From positions 1-64,000 of the forward strand of contig CAYMBJ010000008.1 in NCBI GenBank assembly GCA_964388665.1: a stretch of DNA of 64,000 bases, in the 5' to 3' direction. Position numbers and translations under genes: made by a program. This DNA is from CALCCV01 sp964388665. Its GTDB lineage: Bacteria; Bdellovibrionota; Bdellovibrionia; Bdellovibrionales; Bdellovibrionaceae. This document shows positions 1 through 8,884 of this stretch, in pieces; the stretch's first letter is position 1, and the number at the start of each line of letters is the position of its first letter. The notes under the pieces are model-generated. The model saw only the letters and a list, made by a program, of their open reading frames with translations, was not told the DNA's origin and made no database searches.

Positions 1-121
1 AAAAACTGGCGTCAGCAGTATGAAACGACTGTCCGTTTTTTTGGGGGAAGATCAGTGTCGTGTTTGAGTGTCCCGTGAACTCCAAGATCATCAAAAACAA
101 GTGCGTTAAACTCAAGTAATT
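1..121. other. Left edge, possible 3' end of an upstream gene
   Basis: This short stretch precedes the stop codon of the first complete minus-strand gene. On the plus strand one frame is open from the edge to a TGA near base 79 (ending ...RSVSCLSVP), so the tail of a gene from outside the window is possible. Nothing in it is recognisable, and I do not call a CDS. Confidence 0.2.
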
Positions 122-1462
122 TTAGCGCACCCACCCTAGCAATGAACGACTGATGTGTTTTTTAATCTCTTCAGCAGCTCTTTGATATTGCGGCGCCAAA
201 GGTTCACCAGCAAATATGGCTTCGTAAACCATCTCGTTGGCAACTTGACCGCTAAGCTTGCAGGTGTCTGAGCCCGTCGAATTCTCGGCGCATGACTTCA
301 ATGACTCCGTGATGGCAGACAGACTATTGATAGCTTTCTGTATGCTTGGGTCAGAGTCCATATATTTTAAAGAAAACCAGGCCATCTTGTTGACCAGATC
401 TTTAAACTCCGATGTCCGAGGCCATAAAGTTGGTTCCACACGCTGTTTGGCAGATTGAAGAAAATACTGCATCTGAGCGAAGTCTATATACAACACCATT
501 TTTTCAAAGACTGAATACTCATCAAACTCTAGCCGATTTGAACGAAGCAAATTCTCGCAAGGTTTCAAGAGCCCTTCGGGAGGTTTGAGGCCGCTGATTT
601 CTTCATCCTCTGTTAGAATTGGATAGACTTCCTTGTATTTGGGAAGGGCGTATTCGCAATAGGCTATGGCCTCACTTTCGATCAAAGACGGCAGCTCCAA
701 AAAGCTAGGGCCCGCATTTCGCCTATCGCTGTCTCCTAGCACCTTTAATAAATATTGGTGGCCTTCAACGGGAGATTCAAAAATGACCAAGCTAACGATG
801 CTTGAGAGTTTCATTTCGTTAACTTCGGTCAAGCCTTCACCGTTAAAGAGGTCCACATTCATTTGGTCCTGCAAAACACGCAAACTTTCTTTTACCAACA
901 CGCCAGCCTGTGACTCCAAACTCAGTCGGCTCCACGTAGGTAAGCTCAATACGGCCGCCATTTCGTCAGAGCTGTAAATCATGATGGGAAACTCATCTTC
1001 ACCAGTGCACCCAAAGGCATTCGGTTTAAGGTTTTGGGGAACTGCAAAAAAGCGAATATTTTCTAAGGCTCGCAAGAGGAGTTCCGCCAAAAATGGAGTG
1101 TCTGATTTCCACATTTCCAGACGTGAGCGAGCCAGCCTAAAAGCAATCGAATTTTGAATATTGGGTGAGCCAAATCTGCCATCAATTATCTCCCCACCTA
1201 AACGACGACCTACAGGACCCAGCTCCAAACGAGTGCCAGGTGAGGATGATAGATCTGCAACTTCAAGTCCGTAACGAGCAAAATCTTTAAGGACCCAACG
1301 ACCCTGAATATAGACTCCGCACCCTCCGCCTCCATCTGCCCCACCGCCCATGGGTCTGGCGTGCACAGGAGCGGAAAAACTGATACAAGCAAAGACACCT
1401 AAAAAATAGATGGCACTCAATAAAGCGCGCTTGGGTTTGCTTAAGGCTACGTCATACACCAT
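122..1462 (-). CDS. Secreted protein of unknown function, glycine- and cysteine-rich N-terminus
   Basis: I do not recognise a family. The chosen start (ATG at 1462) gives 446 residues that begin with a Sec signal peptide: a basic stretch around KPKR, a hydrophobic core and a likely cut after APVHA. The mature protein starts with a glycine-rich segment (PMGGGADGGGGCG). About seven cysteines are spread over the protein, including a closely spaced pair near the C-terminus (SCAENSTGSDTC), which suits disulphides in the periplasm or outside the cell. The open frame extends up to 1561, but that extension runs through the terminator-like hairpin at 1540-1589 and would bury the signal peptide, so I prefer the shorter start. 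The secreted protein at 1609-2196 lies just upstream on the same strand, separated by that hairpin. Confidence 0.6.
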   Translation of the reverse strand: MVYDVALSKPKRALLSAIYFLGVFACISFSAPVHARPMGGGADGGGGCGVYIQGRWVLKDFARYGLEVADLSSSPGTRLELGPVGRRLGGEIIDGRFGSPNIQNSIAFRLARSRLEMWKSDTPFLAELLLRALENIRFFAVPQNLKPNAFGCTGEDEFPIMIYSSDEMAAVLSLPTWSRLSLESQAGVLVKESLRVLQDQMNVDLFNGEGLTEVNEMKLSSIVSLVIFESPVEGHQYLLKVLGDSDRRNAGPSFLELPSLIESEAIAYCEYALPKYKEVYPILTEDEEISGLKPPEGLLKPCENLLRSNRLEFDEYSVFEKMVLYIDFAQMQYFLQSAKQRVEPTLWPRTSEFKDLVNKMAWFSLKYMDSDPSIQKAINSLSAITESLKSCAENSTGSDTCKLSGQVANEMVYEAIFAGEPLAPQYQRAAEEIKKHISRSLLGWVR

Positions 1463-1539
1463 TTGACCACTCACTAATGTAGGTTTGAGAAAGTAAATTA
1501 TAGAGGTTTTCTTTGCAAGATTGATTCCATAAATACGAA

Positions 1540-1589
1540 AAGCCATCGAAAACACCCACATTGGGGATTAGAGGTGTTTTCAATGGCTT
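1540..1589 (-). terminator. Hairpin terminator after the 195-residue secreted protein
   Basis: Two 17-bp arms (1540-1556 and 1573-1589) pair with a single mismatch around a 16-nt loop. Read on the minus strand the second arm ends in GGCTTTT, so it resembles an intrinsic terminator for the gene that stops at 1609. It lies between the two minus-strand secreted-protein genes. Confidence 0.6.
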
Positions 1590-1608
1590 GCAATGGCAGG
1601 AGGAGTGA

Positions 1609-2196
1609 TTATCGTCGCGGAAGTACAGTCATTTCAGCCTGCATATCTTCATGTTCCTCAGGATTCAGACGGTAGCCGACTTCATTTTTCTCATTCATTA
1701 CAAAATTTGGCCCTGTTGACCATTTTTTCAATACGATCCTACACGATTTGATTTCGGTATTGATGTCATATTTGGGATGCGCTTCGAGGATAAACTGAAT
1801 GTCTTTGGCATCACCATAGGTATCAAAATAGAGTCCTAGAAAACTGCGAATCTGAACAGGTTGATAGTAGTGGCGCAGGACGTACTTTTGGCCGATGGCC
1901 GATTTGACAGAGAAGTGATACGTCAAAGTCGCTGATTCCGGCATATCAGATACGACTCTGTATTCAACCAGCTTTGACTCAAACGAACCGGGTTTTGTAC
2001 CCAATTGTTGACCCTCTTGTTTTATTGAAGCCAGCTTATTGGTGGTCCAAAGCTCCAATTGATCGGCCAATTCAAGCCCCAGGCTTTCGGCCACATCTTC
2101 AAATTTGTTGAGGTTGCAATCGACCTTCGAAAATGCCGTGTGTGAGCAAAGTGCAATCAATAAGATCACGATTTTATTTAGGTTTAAGAGATTCAT
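1609..2196 (-). CDS. Small secreted protein divergent from a TIGR02147 regulator
   Basis: A 195-residue protein of no family I recognise. Residues 1-23 form a clear signal peptide (basic NK, hydrophobic VILLIALC, cut after HTAFS), so the product is exported. The mature part has only two cysteines (VDCN and KSCRIV) and is rich in beta-prone segments such as ATLTYHFSVKS and KYVLRHYYQPVQI, which suggests a beta-rich periplasmic domain. The start is supported by AAGGAA a few bases upstream. It is transcribed divergently from the TIGR02147 gene at 2343 across about 145 bp, and the same arrangement recurs at 31244-32530. It may therefore be a target of that regulator (inference). Confidence 0.6.
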   Translation of the reverse strand: MNLLNLNKIVILLIALCSHTAFSKVDCNLNKFEDVAESLGLELADQLELWTTNKLASIKQEGQQLGTKPGSFESKLVEYRVVSDMPESATLTYHFSVKSAIGQKYVLRHYYQPVQIRSFLGLYFDTYGDAKDIQFILEAHPKYDINTEIKSCRIVLKKWSTGPNFVMNEKNEVGYRLNPEEHEDMQAEMTVLPRR

Positions 2197-2277
2197 TTTT
2201 AGTTCCTTTGTTTAAGTTTGGGGTTCAACGTGACTCCGTTATAGACCATTGCGTCATTGTGATCCACAGTTATTTAG

Positions 2278-2302
2278 TCAAAAATTACATAAGATATTAA
2301 CT
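2278..2302. promoter_or_regulatory. Shared promoter/operator block, copy 1
   Basis: This 25-bp block begins TCAAAAAT and ends GATATTAACT. It matches 20 of 25 positions, without gaps, in the block at 31646-31670, which sits at the same place in the other TIGR02147 divergent region. A TATAAT at 2303-2308 follows directly, so the block could cover the -35 region of the regulator gene. Read on the minus strand it gives TTTTTGACT, a possible -35 for the secreted-protein gene. An ACCAT...TGCG string lies about 33 bp further left, and about 40 bp left in the other copy. Confidence 0.5.
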
Positions 2303-2342
2303 TATAATTAAAATTTATTCGTGAGACCATGGAGTCACCCTT

Positions 2343-3146
2343 ATGGACGCGCTTTACAACTACACCTCTTACCGTGAGCTACTTAAGGACTACGTCAGCT
2401 CGCAAAAAGCGAAGTGGGGTCTTAAATCACGCTTGGCCGAAGTCATGGGCATTCACAATGCCTACCTTTCGCAAGTCTTATCAGGCGAAAAGGATTTGAG
2501 TCTGGAGCAGATGGAGAGATTTGGCCGGCACCTTTCACTAACAGAGCCAGAGATGAATTTTTTGTTGATTCTGTTACAGGAGAATCGAGCAGGAAGCCAA
2601 GAGCTGCGAATTTTTTTCGAAAAGTCTTTAGATAAGCTCCGCCGGGATCAAACAAATGTGAGCCGTCGTTTAGGTGAAAAGAAAAACCTCAATGAGCTTG
2701 AGCAAATGATATATTTTTCGAACTGGCAATTCGCAGCCATTCACATGGCCCTGCAAATTCCGAATCTTAGACAACCCACAAAGCTCGCTGAGCGCTTTCA
2801 CATCGAAGAATCTCGCGTGCTAGAAGTATTGGAGTTTTTGGTAAAGGAAGGTTTGGCAGAAAAACGAAACAACGAATTTCACCCCACCGAAGTCTGGGTT
2901 CGGCTGTCCAAAAGATCTCCCATGATCACTCAGCACCATACGAACGTAAAATACAAAGCACTCTCTTCCGTTGTAGAAGCTAAAGAGAAAAACCTTCATT
3001 ATTCGGGGTATTTTACGTTTGCTGAAAAAGATCTCCCGCGCATCAAGGAGATTTGGCTAAATGCCATCAAAGAAATGCAAAAAGTTGTCGAACCCTCGCC
3101 GCCAGAAAATCTGTTCGCACTGTCACTGGATCTCTTTGAGTTCTGA
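2343..3146 (+). CDS. TIGR02147-family transcriptional regulator
   Basis: The 267-residue protein matches the TIGR02147 family, which is expanded in Bdellovibrio and Fibrobacter and whose targets are mostly unknown. Residues 20-70 look like a helix-turn-helix (SRLAEVMGIHNAYLSQVLSG, then LSLEQMERF). The middle has the family-like RRLGEKK and YFSNWQ segments, followed by a second winged-helix-like stretch (LAERFHIEESRVLEVLEFL). The C-terminus has HHTNVKYKAL and a strand-rich end, LFALSLDLFEF. A paralogue with the same landmarks lies at 31703-32530. The start has only a weak GGAG upstream. The gene converges with the FKBP gene, with a hairpin between them. Confidence 0.85.
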   Translation: MDALYNYTSYRELLKDYVSSQKAKWGLKSRLAEVMGIHNAYLSQVLSGEKDLSLEQMERFGRHLSLTEPEMNFLLILLQENRAGSQELRIFFEKSLDKLRRDQTNVSRRLGEKKNLNELEQMIYFSNWQFAAIHMALQIPNLRQPTKLAERFHIEESRVLEVLEFLVKEGLAEKRNNEFHPTEVWVRLSKRSPMITQHHTNVKYKALSSVVEAKEKNLHYSGYFTFAEKDLPRIKEIWLNAIKEMQKVVEPSPPENLFALSLDLFEF

Positions 3147-3166
3147 TCCAGAGTTCTGACTCAATG

Positions 3167-3192
3167 CCCAGGAGTGGCAGTGCACTCCTGGG
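3167..3192. terminator. Bidirectional hairpin between convergent genes
   Basis: A perfect 10-bp stem (CCCAGGAGTG and CACTCCTGGG) encloses a 6-nt loop between the TIGR02147 stop and the FKBP stop. There is no long T run on either side, so it may act as a weak bidirectional terminator or a 3'-end stabiliser. Confidence 0.55.
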
Positions 3193-3217
3193 TTGAAAAC
3201 TATTTACGAATTTCTTT

Positions 3218-3925
3218 TTACTTCTTTTTTACGACTTCGAGCAGCTCCACATCAAACAGTAGAACAGAGTTGGGTGGAATTCCTGGCTTAGGAAAATCTT
3301 TGTAAGCAAGCTCAGCAGGAATAAATAGCTTGTACTTTGCTCCGGGCTTCATGATTTGCAAAGCCTCTGTCCAACCTGGAATCACACCTGACACTGGAAA
3401 CTCAGCGGGCTGATTGCGCTCATAAGAGGAATCAAACTGTTGGCCATTGATCAATGTTCCTTTGTAGTGAACTTTGACAGTGTCATCTTTAGAGGGACTC
3501 TTGCCAGTACCTTCTGTTTCCACTTTATACTGAAGGCCAGAGGCAGTCACTTTGACGCCTTCGGCGTTTTTATTTTTTTCTAAAAAGGCCGCACCTTCAG
3601 TTTTGTTCTTTTCACCCTCTTCTTGAGATTTCTTTTGCGCCATCTCCTGAAGTTTCATCATGGCCTGCTGAATCTCTTCCTTTGTCATTTTGGATTCGCC
3701 CTTTTGTGCATCACGCAGAGAGTGCGCAAATACATCTGGATCCACGGTGACCTTTTGATCAACCAATGACTTACCGATGTTTTGACCGAGAGCATAGCTG
3801 GCTCTTTGCTCGTCCGTTTTCAATTCGACTTTCTTTTCACAAGCCATCAATCCGGCAATGGCCAATGAGAGCGCAATTGCTCCACAAAGAGTTTTTGGAG
3901 TGTTCGCTCGAGATTGCAAATTCAT
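3218..3925 (-). CDS. FKBP-type peptidyl-prolyl isomerase, lipoprotein
   Basis: A 235-residue member of the FkpA/Mip group, which catalyses cis-trans isomerisation of proline bonds in exported proteins. A signal peptide ends in a lipobox, LMAC, with Cys29 as the lipid site, so it is membrane-anchored in the envelope. Residues 35-125 are helical and charged, like the FKBP N-terminal dimerisation domain (RASYALGQNIGKSL). Residues 130-233 form the FKBP catalytic fold: VKVHYKGTLINGQQFDSSYER, GVIPGWTEALQ and PPNSVLLFDVELL are the typical motifs. It appears to be transcribed alone. Confidence 0.93.
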   Translation of the reverse strand: MNLQSRANTPKTLCGAIALSLAIAGLMACEKKVELKTDEQRASYALGQNIGKSLVDQKVTVDPDVFAHSLRDAQKGESKMTKEEIQQAMMKLQEMAQKKSQEEGEKNKTEGAAFLEKNKNAEGVKVTASGLQYKVETEGTGKSPSKDDTVKVHYKGTLINGQQFDSSYERNQPAEFPVSGVIPGWTEALQIMKPGAKYKLFIPAELAYKDFPKPGIPPNSVLLFDVELLEVVKKK

Positions 3926-4120
3926 ATTTTTTCCCCTTATTTCCGAGATGAGCCTCGTGCCGTCCCGGCATATTTTTTATCTGTTGGACCTCTGTTAAAC
4001 CATATCATCATGATGGATCTCAAACAGGATTCCAAATCTTAACGAGGCGCGAAGAAAAGTCAATCGATGAAAAACCAGAGGTTTGTTTGTGCAAATTACA
4101 AAACAAGGATAAGAATCTGT

Positions 4121-5059
4121 ATGCAAACTCAGCCGCAAGGGCCCTCCGCTAGTCACATTTATTTTCTATACGCCGTGGGTCTCATGGGCCTATCACTCTC
4201 ATCAATTCTCACCAAATGGTCTGAAGTTCCTGTTTTTCCGCTTGGGTTTTGGCGAATTTTTTTGGCTGGTGTTGGACTTTGGACCATTGTTGCCATTCGC
4301 GACAAGAGGATTTTTATTCTGAACAGTGGGCGTGATGCCTGGCGCGTCGGCCTCTGTTCGGCTTTCTTCTTTTTGCACCTTTCGACTTATTTTTTTGCCG
4401 CTCAAAACACCACGATCGCAAAGTGCATGATCATATTCACAACAAACCCCATTTGGACATCAATTGCTTCCTATTATGTGTTTCGCGAGAGATTTTCTAA
4501 AAAACTGGCCATTGCCTTTCTTTTTGGCTTTTCTGGGGTGATTTTGCTCATGAGCGAAGGCTTTCTAGCAAGCGTGAACGAAGGCAGCATGCTGGGAGAC
4601 GCCTCAGCCTTGTTTTCGGCTTTGTTTTTTGCTGCATATATGCTGTTTAGCAAAAAGGTCCGCCATTCAATGAACAATTTGACCTTTGCTAGCACGCTCT
4701 TTACCTTCACGGGACTGCTATTTTTTGCAGCCTCAGTGCTGGTCTACTGCTTTCACTACGGCAACGGCTTACCAAAATTCGATGCACTGGCTTTTGAGCA
4801 AACTTTTTTTAATTACTCTCCTCGCTCGCAGCTCGCGATCGGGCTCCTGATTCTTTTTCCTACTTATTTGGGCCATTTGGTGATGACGCGACTCATGCCA
4901 TGGGTAACTCTGGGTTTTATGACCTGCGGTAAATCCATTGAACCAGTGATTGCCACCTTTCTTGCTTTTTTTGTTTTTCAAGAGGTGCCCCACCTTACAC
5001 ATTGGCTGGCCTTTATTCTGAGCACCATTTCGCTGATAATATTGGTGGCCGCACCTTGA
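4121..5059 (+). CDS. EamA/DMT-family transporter
   Basis: About 312 residues with roughly ten predicted hydrophobic helices arranged as two EamA repeats, typical of the drug/metabolite transporter superfamily in the inner membrane. The first repeat has LSSILTKWSEVPVFPLGFWR, the second has GDASALFSALFFAAYMLFSKK and ends EPVIATFLAFFVFQEVP, a motif common in the family. The open frame could start at 4067, but ATG at 4121 is preceded by AAGGA and begins just before the first membrane helix. The substrate cannot be told from sequence. Codon use in the 3' half resembles the neighbours. Confidence 0.85.
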   Translation: MQTQPQGPSASHIYFLYAVGLMGLSLSSILTKWSEVPVFPLGFWRIFLAGVGLWTIVAIRDKRIFILNSGRDAWRVGLCSAFFFLHLSTYFFAAQNTTIAKCMIIFTTNPIWTSIASYYVFRERFSKKLAIAFLFGFSGVILLMSEGFLASVNEGSMLGDASALFSALFFAAYMLFSKKVRHSMNNLTFASTLFTFTGLLFFAASVLVYCFHYGNGLPKFDALAFEQTFFNYSPRSQLAIGLLILFPTYLGHLVMTRLMPWVTLGFMTCGKSIEPVIATFLAFFVFQEVPHLTHWLAFILSTISLIILVAAP

Positions 5060-5180
5060 CCCGCCCCCCCCTTTTCCCGTAGCATTCTCAGCGCTATCAA
5101 GATTATTCTTATGGCCTCCTAAATGTGACCCTCTATTGCTATTGGCCACTAAATTGTCTACCAGAAAGGACCTTGAATTC

Positions 5181-6689
5181 ATGAAAACCCATGTTGTGCG
5201 AGTCTATCCATCAAAGGAAAAAATTGAGCGCCAAGATCAGTTGGCTTGGAAGCTAGCTGAACTCGCTGCGGACCCTGTGCCCGTAGCTGATGAGGTCACC
5301 GAGATGATCATCAATCGCATCATCGACAACGCCTCCGTGGCCATCGCCTCTGTGAATCGCCGCCCAGTGGCTAATGCGCGCATGCAAGCGCTGGCCCATC
5401 CTCGGGAAAATGGTGCCACCGTATTTGGTATGCCCAACTCGCAAAAGTTTGAATGCGAATGGGCCGCTTGGGCCAACGGCACTGCCGTGCGCGAGCTGGA
5501 TTATCACGATACGTTTTTAGCAGCGGACTACTCTCATCCGGGCGACAACATCCCACCACTTTTGGCCGTGGCTCAGCAGCTTGGCAAATCTGGCAAAGAC
5601 TTGGTTCGTGGCCTAGCGACCGCCTACGAAATTCATGTGGATCTGGTCAAAGGAATTTGCCTTCACAAACATAAAAAAGATCACATTGCCCATCTCTGCC
5701 CGGCATCGGCAGCTGGAATTGGCACCATGCTCAATTTGCCGACTGAGGTCATCTATCAGGCGATTCAGCAGGCTGTTCATGTGAGCTTTTCCACTCGACA
5801 GAGCCGCAAGGGCGAAATTTCCAGCTGGAAAGCCTATGCGCCAGCTCACTCCTCAAAACTGGCCATCGAAGCTGTGGATCGCTGCATGCGCGGCGAGGGC
5901 GCCCCTTCGCCGATTTACGAAGGTGAAGACTCAGTGATCGCTTATATGCTCGATGGCAAAGATGGCCGCTACGAAGTGCCATTGCCTGAAAAGGGCGAGG
6001 CCAAGCGTGCCATTTTGGAAACCTACACCAAAGAGCATTCGGCAGAGTACCAGTCTCAAGCATTGATTGATTTGGCGACTCGCATGCGCGACAAGATCAA
6101 AGACTTTTCGAGCATCGATAAAATCGTTATTCACACCTCTCACCACACACACTATGTGATTGGCACGGGAGCTGGCGATCCACAAAAAATGGACCCCAAG
6201 GCCTCACGCGAAACTTTGGATCATTCGATCATGTACATCTTTGCCGTGGCCCTTGAGGATGGTGGTTGGCATCACGTCAACTCCTACACGCCTGAGCGAG
6301 CGCAGCGCCCCGCCACTGTGGCCTTGTGGCATAAAATCTCTACGGTCGAAGACCCGCAATGGACCGAGGCTTATCACGCTCAAGATCCCAACAAAAAACG
6401 TTTCGGTGGACGCGTTGAGATCTTTTTCAAAAACGGCGAAAAGCTGGTTGATGAATTGGGCGTTGCCAACGCTCACCCGGCGGGCGCAAAGCCGTTTGTG
6501 CGCAAAGACTACATTCGCAAATTTGATATCCTGACCGAAGAGTGGATCACCAAAGAGGAGCGCAATCGCTTTTTTGCTTTGGTGGAGAAATTGCCCAGCC
6601 TCACGGGCAAAGAGATTCAAGAGTTGAACGTACAGATGTCGATGCAAAAGATGCAACTCCACTCTCGTGACACGAAAGGAATTTTTTAA
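5181..6689 (+). CDS. prpD: MmgE/PrpD family 2-methylcitrate dehydratase
   Basis: A 502-residue PrpD-type dehydratase, close to the family's usual length. In the methylcitrate cycle PrpD removes water from 2-methylcitrate to give 2-methyl-cis-aconitate. Family landmarks include NRRPVANARMQALAH near the N-terminus, DYHDTFLAADYSHPGDN and the SRKGEISSWKAYAPAHSS region. ATG 5181 is chosen over 5136 because AAAGGA lies just upstream and PrpD homology begins there. The stop overlaps the prpB start (TAATG), so the two are translationally coupled. With prpB and prpC next to it, a role in propionyl-CoA breakdown is well supported. Confidence 0.93.
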   Translation: MKTHVVRVYPSKEKIERQDQLAWKLAELAADPVPVADEVTEMIINRIIDNASVAIASVNRRPVANARMQALAHPRENGATVFGMPNSQKFECEWAAWANGTAVRELDYHDTFLAADYSHPGDNIPPLLAVAQQLGKSGKDLVRGLATAYEIHVDLVKGICLHKHKKDHIAHLCPASAAGIGTMLNLPTEVIYQAIQQAVHVSFSTRQSRKGEISSWKAYAPAHSSKLAIEAVDRCMRGEGAPSPIYEGEDSVIAYMLDGKDGRYEVPLPEKGEAKRAILETYTKEHSAEYQSQALIDLATRMRDKIKDFSSIDKIVIHTSHHTHYVIGTGAGDPQKMDPKASRETLDHSIMYIFAVALEDGGWHHVNSYTPERAQRPATVALWHKISTVEDPQWTEAYHAQDPNKKRFGGRVEIFFKNGEKLVDELGVANAHPAGAKPFVRKDYIRKFDILTEEWITKEERNRFFALVEKLPSLTGKEIQELNVQMSMQKMQLHSRDTKGIF

Positions 6690-7591
6690 TGCTCTTTCCA
6701 AGCAAAACCGCCCCGGAGAAGCGCTTTCAGTTTCAAACGGACCTCAAGTCAGGTCGACTGCTTCAGTTTCCTGGCGCGATCTCACCTCTGGTGGCAATGC
6801 AAATCGAAAAGATGGGCTTTCAGGGTGTGTACGTTTCTGGAAGTGTTTTGGCCAATGACCTTGGCTACCCGGATGTGGGCCTAACAACTCTCACTGAGGT
6901 TGCCAGCCGCGGTCGGCAGATCTCACGAGTTAGCACCCTGCCCACCATCATTGATGCCGACACCGGTTTTGGCGAAGCGATGAGCTGCACACGTACCGTT
7001 CAGGAGTTGATCGAGATGGGTCTGGCAGGATGTCATCTCGAAGACCAGGTGAACCCCAAGCGCTGCGGGCATTTGGACAATAAGACCCTCGTGGATCCTA
7101 AAATAATGGTGGAAAAAGTGAAGGCCGCAGTTTTGGGTAAAAAACTAGATTCAAATTTTGTACTGATTGCTCGAACCGATGCGCGCGGCGTAGAGGGTCT
7201 GGACAAGGCTATCGACCGCGCCAAGGCCTATGTGGATGCTGGGGCCGATGTTATTTTTCCTGAAGCCTTGCAATCGGAAGAAGAATTTGCCAGATTTCGC
7301 AAAGAGATCTCTGTGCCTTTGCTGGCCAACATGACTGAATTTGGCAAGGGCAAACTGTATACAAAAAAAGAGCTCGAAAATCTTGGCTACAACATTGTGA
7401 TCTACCCCGTGACCACTTTGCGTTTGGCAATGAAGGCTGTGGAAAAGGGGCTGGCGCACATTTTGGCAAATGGAAGTCAAGAGGGCGTCCTCGATCAAAT
7501 GCAGCACCGCAAAGAGCTCTATGAACTCACCCGCTATGAGGAGTACAACACTTTTGATCAATCCATTTATAACTTTAAGCTTGAGAAGTGA
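6689..7591 (+). CDS. prpB: Methylisocitrate lyase
   Basis: A 300-residue member of the isocitrate lyase/PEP mutase superfamily. It cleaves 2-methylisocitrate to pyruvate and succinate, the last step of the methylcitrate cycle. The catalytic loop KRCGH, with its active-site cysteine, is present, as are the metal-binding DADTGFGEA and the HLEDQ strand; IARTDARGVEGLDKAI follows. Length is normal for PrpB. The start overlaps the prpD stop by one base. Between this gene and prpC lies a 122-bp gap with a 13-bp tandem repeat. Confidence 0.95.
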   Translation: MLFPSKTAPEKRFQFQTDLKSGRLLQFPGAISPLVAMQIEKMGFQGVYVSGSVLANDLGYPDVGLTTLTEVASRGRQISRVSTLPTIIDADTGFGEAMSCTRTVQELIEMGLAGCHLEDQVNPKRCGHLDNKTLVDPKIMVEKVKAAVLGKKLDSNFVLIARTDARGVEGLDKAIDRAKAYVDAGADVIFPEALQSEEEFARFRKEISVPLLANMTEFGKGKLYTKKELENLGYNIVIYPVTTLRLAMKAVEKGLAHILANGSQEGVLDQMQHRKELYELTRYEEYNTFDQSIYNFKLEK

Positions 7592-7611
7592 GGACTTTGT
7601 CTCCGCTAATT

Positions 7612-7643
7612 GAATCTTAAATATGAATCTTAAATATGAATCT
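7612..7643. repeat. 13-bp tandem repeat between prpB and prpC
   Basis: The unit GAATCTTAAATAT occurs twice in a row (7612-7624, 7625-7637) and is followed by a further GAATCT. The rest of the 122-bp gap is A-rich and ends with the AAAGGA site of prpC. Copy number could alter spacing or a promoter for prpC. Confidence 0.8.
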
Positions 7644-7713
7644 GAGAACTGATTATGAAAATGTACAAAAACAAGTGCCTAAGCTTTAACGATTAACAAA
7701 AAGGACTTAAAAA

Positions 7714-8883
7714 ATGGACAAAAATTATATCAATCCGGACTATGTGCCAGAACCAGAAAAAGTAAATACAAAAAAAGGGCTTGAGGGTGCCGTCATCGAC
7801 ACCACCTCTGTCTCTAAAGTCAATCCCGACACCAACTCGCTGGTGTACCGTGGCTACCCAGTTCAAGAACTTGCTGAAACCTGTCGTTTTGAAGAAGTCG
7901 CCTATCTGATGTATCAGGGCGAGCTGCCCAATCCACAACAGCTCAAAGAGTTCGAAGCCAAAGAGCGAGGCTACCGCGAAATTTCTAAGGACTTGCTGTC
8001 AGTAATCAAAACTCTCCCTAAAAAATGTCATCCTATGGATTCCATTCGCACAGGTGTGAGCTTTTTTGGTTGCGAAGACACACGGATCTGGGACAAAACT
8101 CCCGCCACGCTTTTAGACAAAGCCATTCACCTCTTGGCAAAAATTCCCACCATGGTGGCGGCTGACTATCGATTTAAGAAGGGGCTAGAGTACATCGCAC
8201 CAGATGCCAATCTCAGCCTGGCAGAAAACTTTTTTCATATGTGCTTTGGTAAAATACCTGATGCGCGGGTGGTCAGAGCTTTTGATGCCTCTTTGATTCT
8301 CTATGCAGAGCACAGCTTCAATGCTTCGACCTTTACCGCCCGAGTGGTTTCGAGCACTGAATCTGATATTTACAGCGCCACAGTTGCCGGTATCGGCGCC
8401 TTGAAAGGCCCACTTCACGGTGGCGCCAATGAAATGGTCATGCACATGATGAAGGAGATTGCCGACCCAGCAAAGGCGGAGCAATGGATGCTGGATGCTT
8501 TGGCACAAAAGAAAAAGGTCATGGGCTTTGGTCACCGCGTGTACAAATCAGGAGACTCACGCGTACCAACCATGAAGAAGTACGCTCAGGTCATGGCTGA
8601 TGTCATCGGTGATCAAAAATGGATGAAGATGTATGACGCCCTCGAAAAAGTGATGGTAGAAAAGAAAAAGATCTATCCAAATTTGGATTTTCCAGCGGGT
8701 CCTGCTTACTATATGATGGGTTTTGAAATTGATTTCTTTACGCCTATCTTTGTGATGGCTCGAACCACAGGTTGGTCGGCTCACATCATGGAACAATTGG
8801 CAAACAATCGTATCATTCGGCCCTTGAGCGAATACATTGGCGCCCCCGAGCGCCATGTCTTGCCGATCGCTGAGAGAAGATAA
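7714..8883 (+). CDS. prpC: 2-methylcitrate synthase (citrate synthase family)
   Basis: A 389-residue citrate synthase family protein. It condenses propionyl-CoA with oxaloacetate to give 2-methylcitrate. The active-site motifs GPLHGGANE (His) and GFGHRVYK (His) are present, and a substrate-binding RxxP-like KSGDSRVPTM segment follows. Length suits the shorter PrpC/GltA group. I call it PrpC because of the prpD-prpB context; it could also work as a citrate synthase. A good AAGGA site lies upstream, and the gene runs straight into the cysteine desulfurase. Confidence 0.9.
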   Translation: MDKNYINPDYVPEPEKVNTKKGLEGAVIDTTSVSKVNPDTNSLVYRGYPVQELAETCRFEEVAYLMYQGELPNPQQLKEFEAKERGYREISKDLLSVIKTLPKKCHPMDSIRTGVSFFGCEDTRIWDKTPATLLDKAIHLLAKIPTMVAADYRFKKGLEYIAPDANLSLAENFFHMCFGKIPDARVVRAFDASLILYAEHSFNASTFTARVVSSTESDIYSATVAGIGALKGPLHGGANEMVMHMMKEIADPAKAEQWMLDALAQKKKVMGFGHRVYKSGDSRVPTMKKYAQVMADVIGDQKWMKMYDALEKVMVEKKKIYPNLDFPAGPAYYMMGFEIDFFTPIFVMARTTGWSAHIMEQLANNRIIRPLSEYIGAPERHVLPIAERR

Positions 8884-8884
8884 T

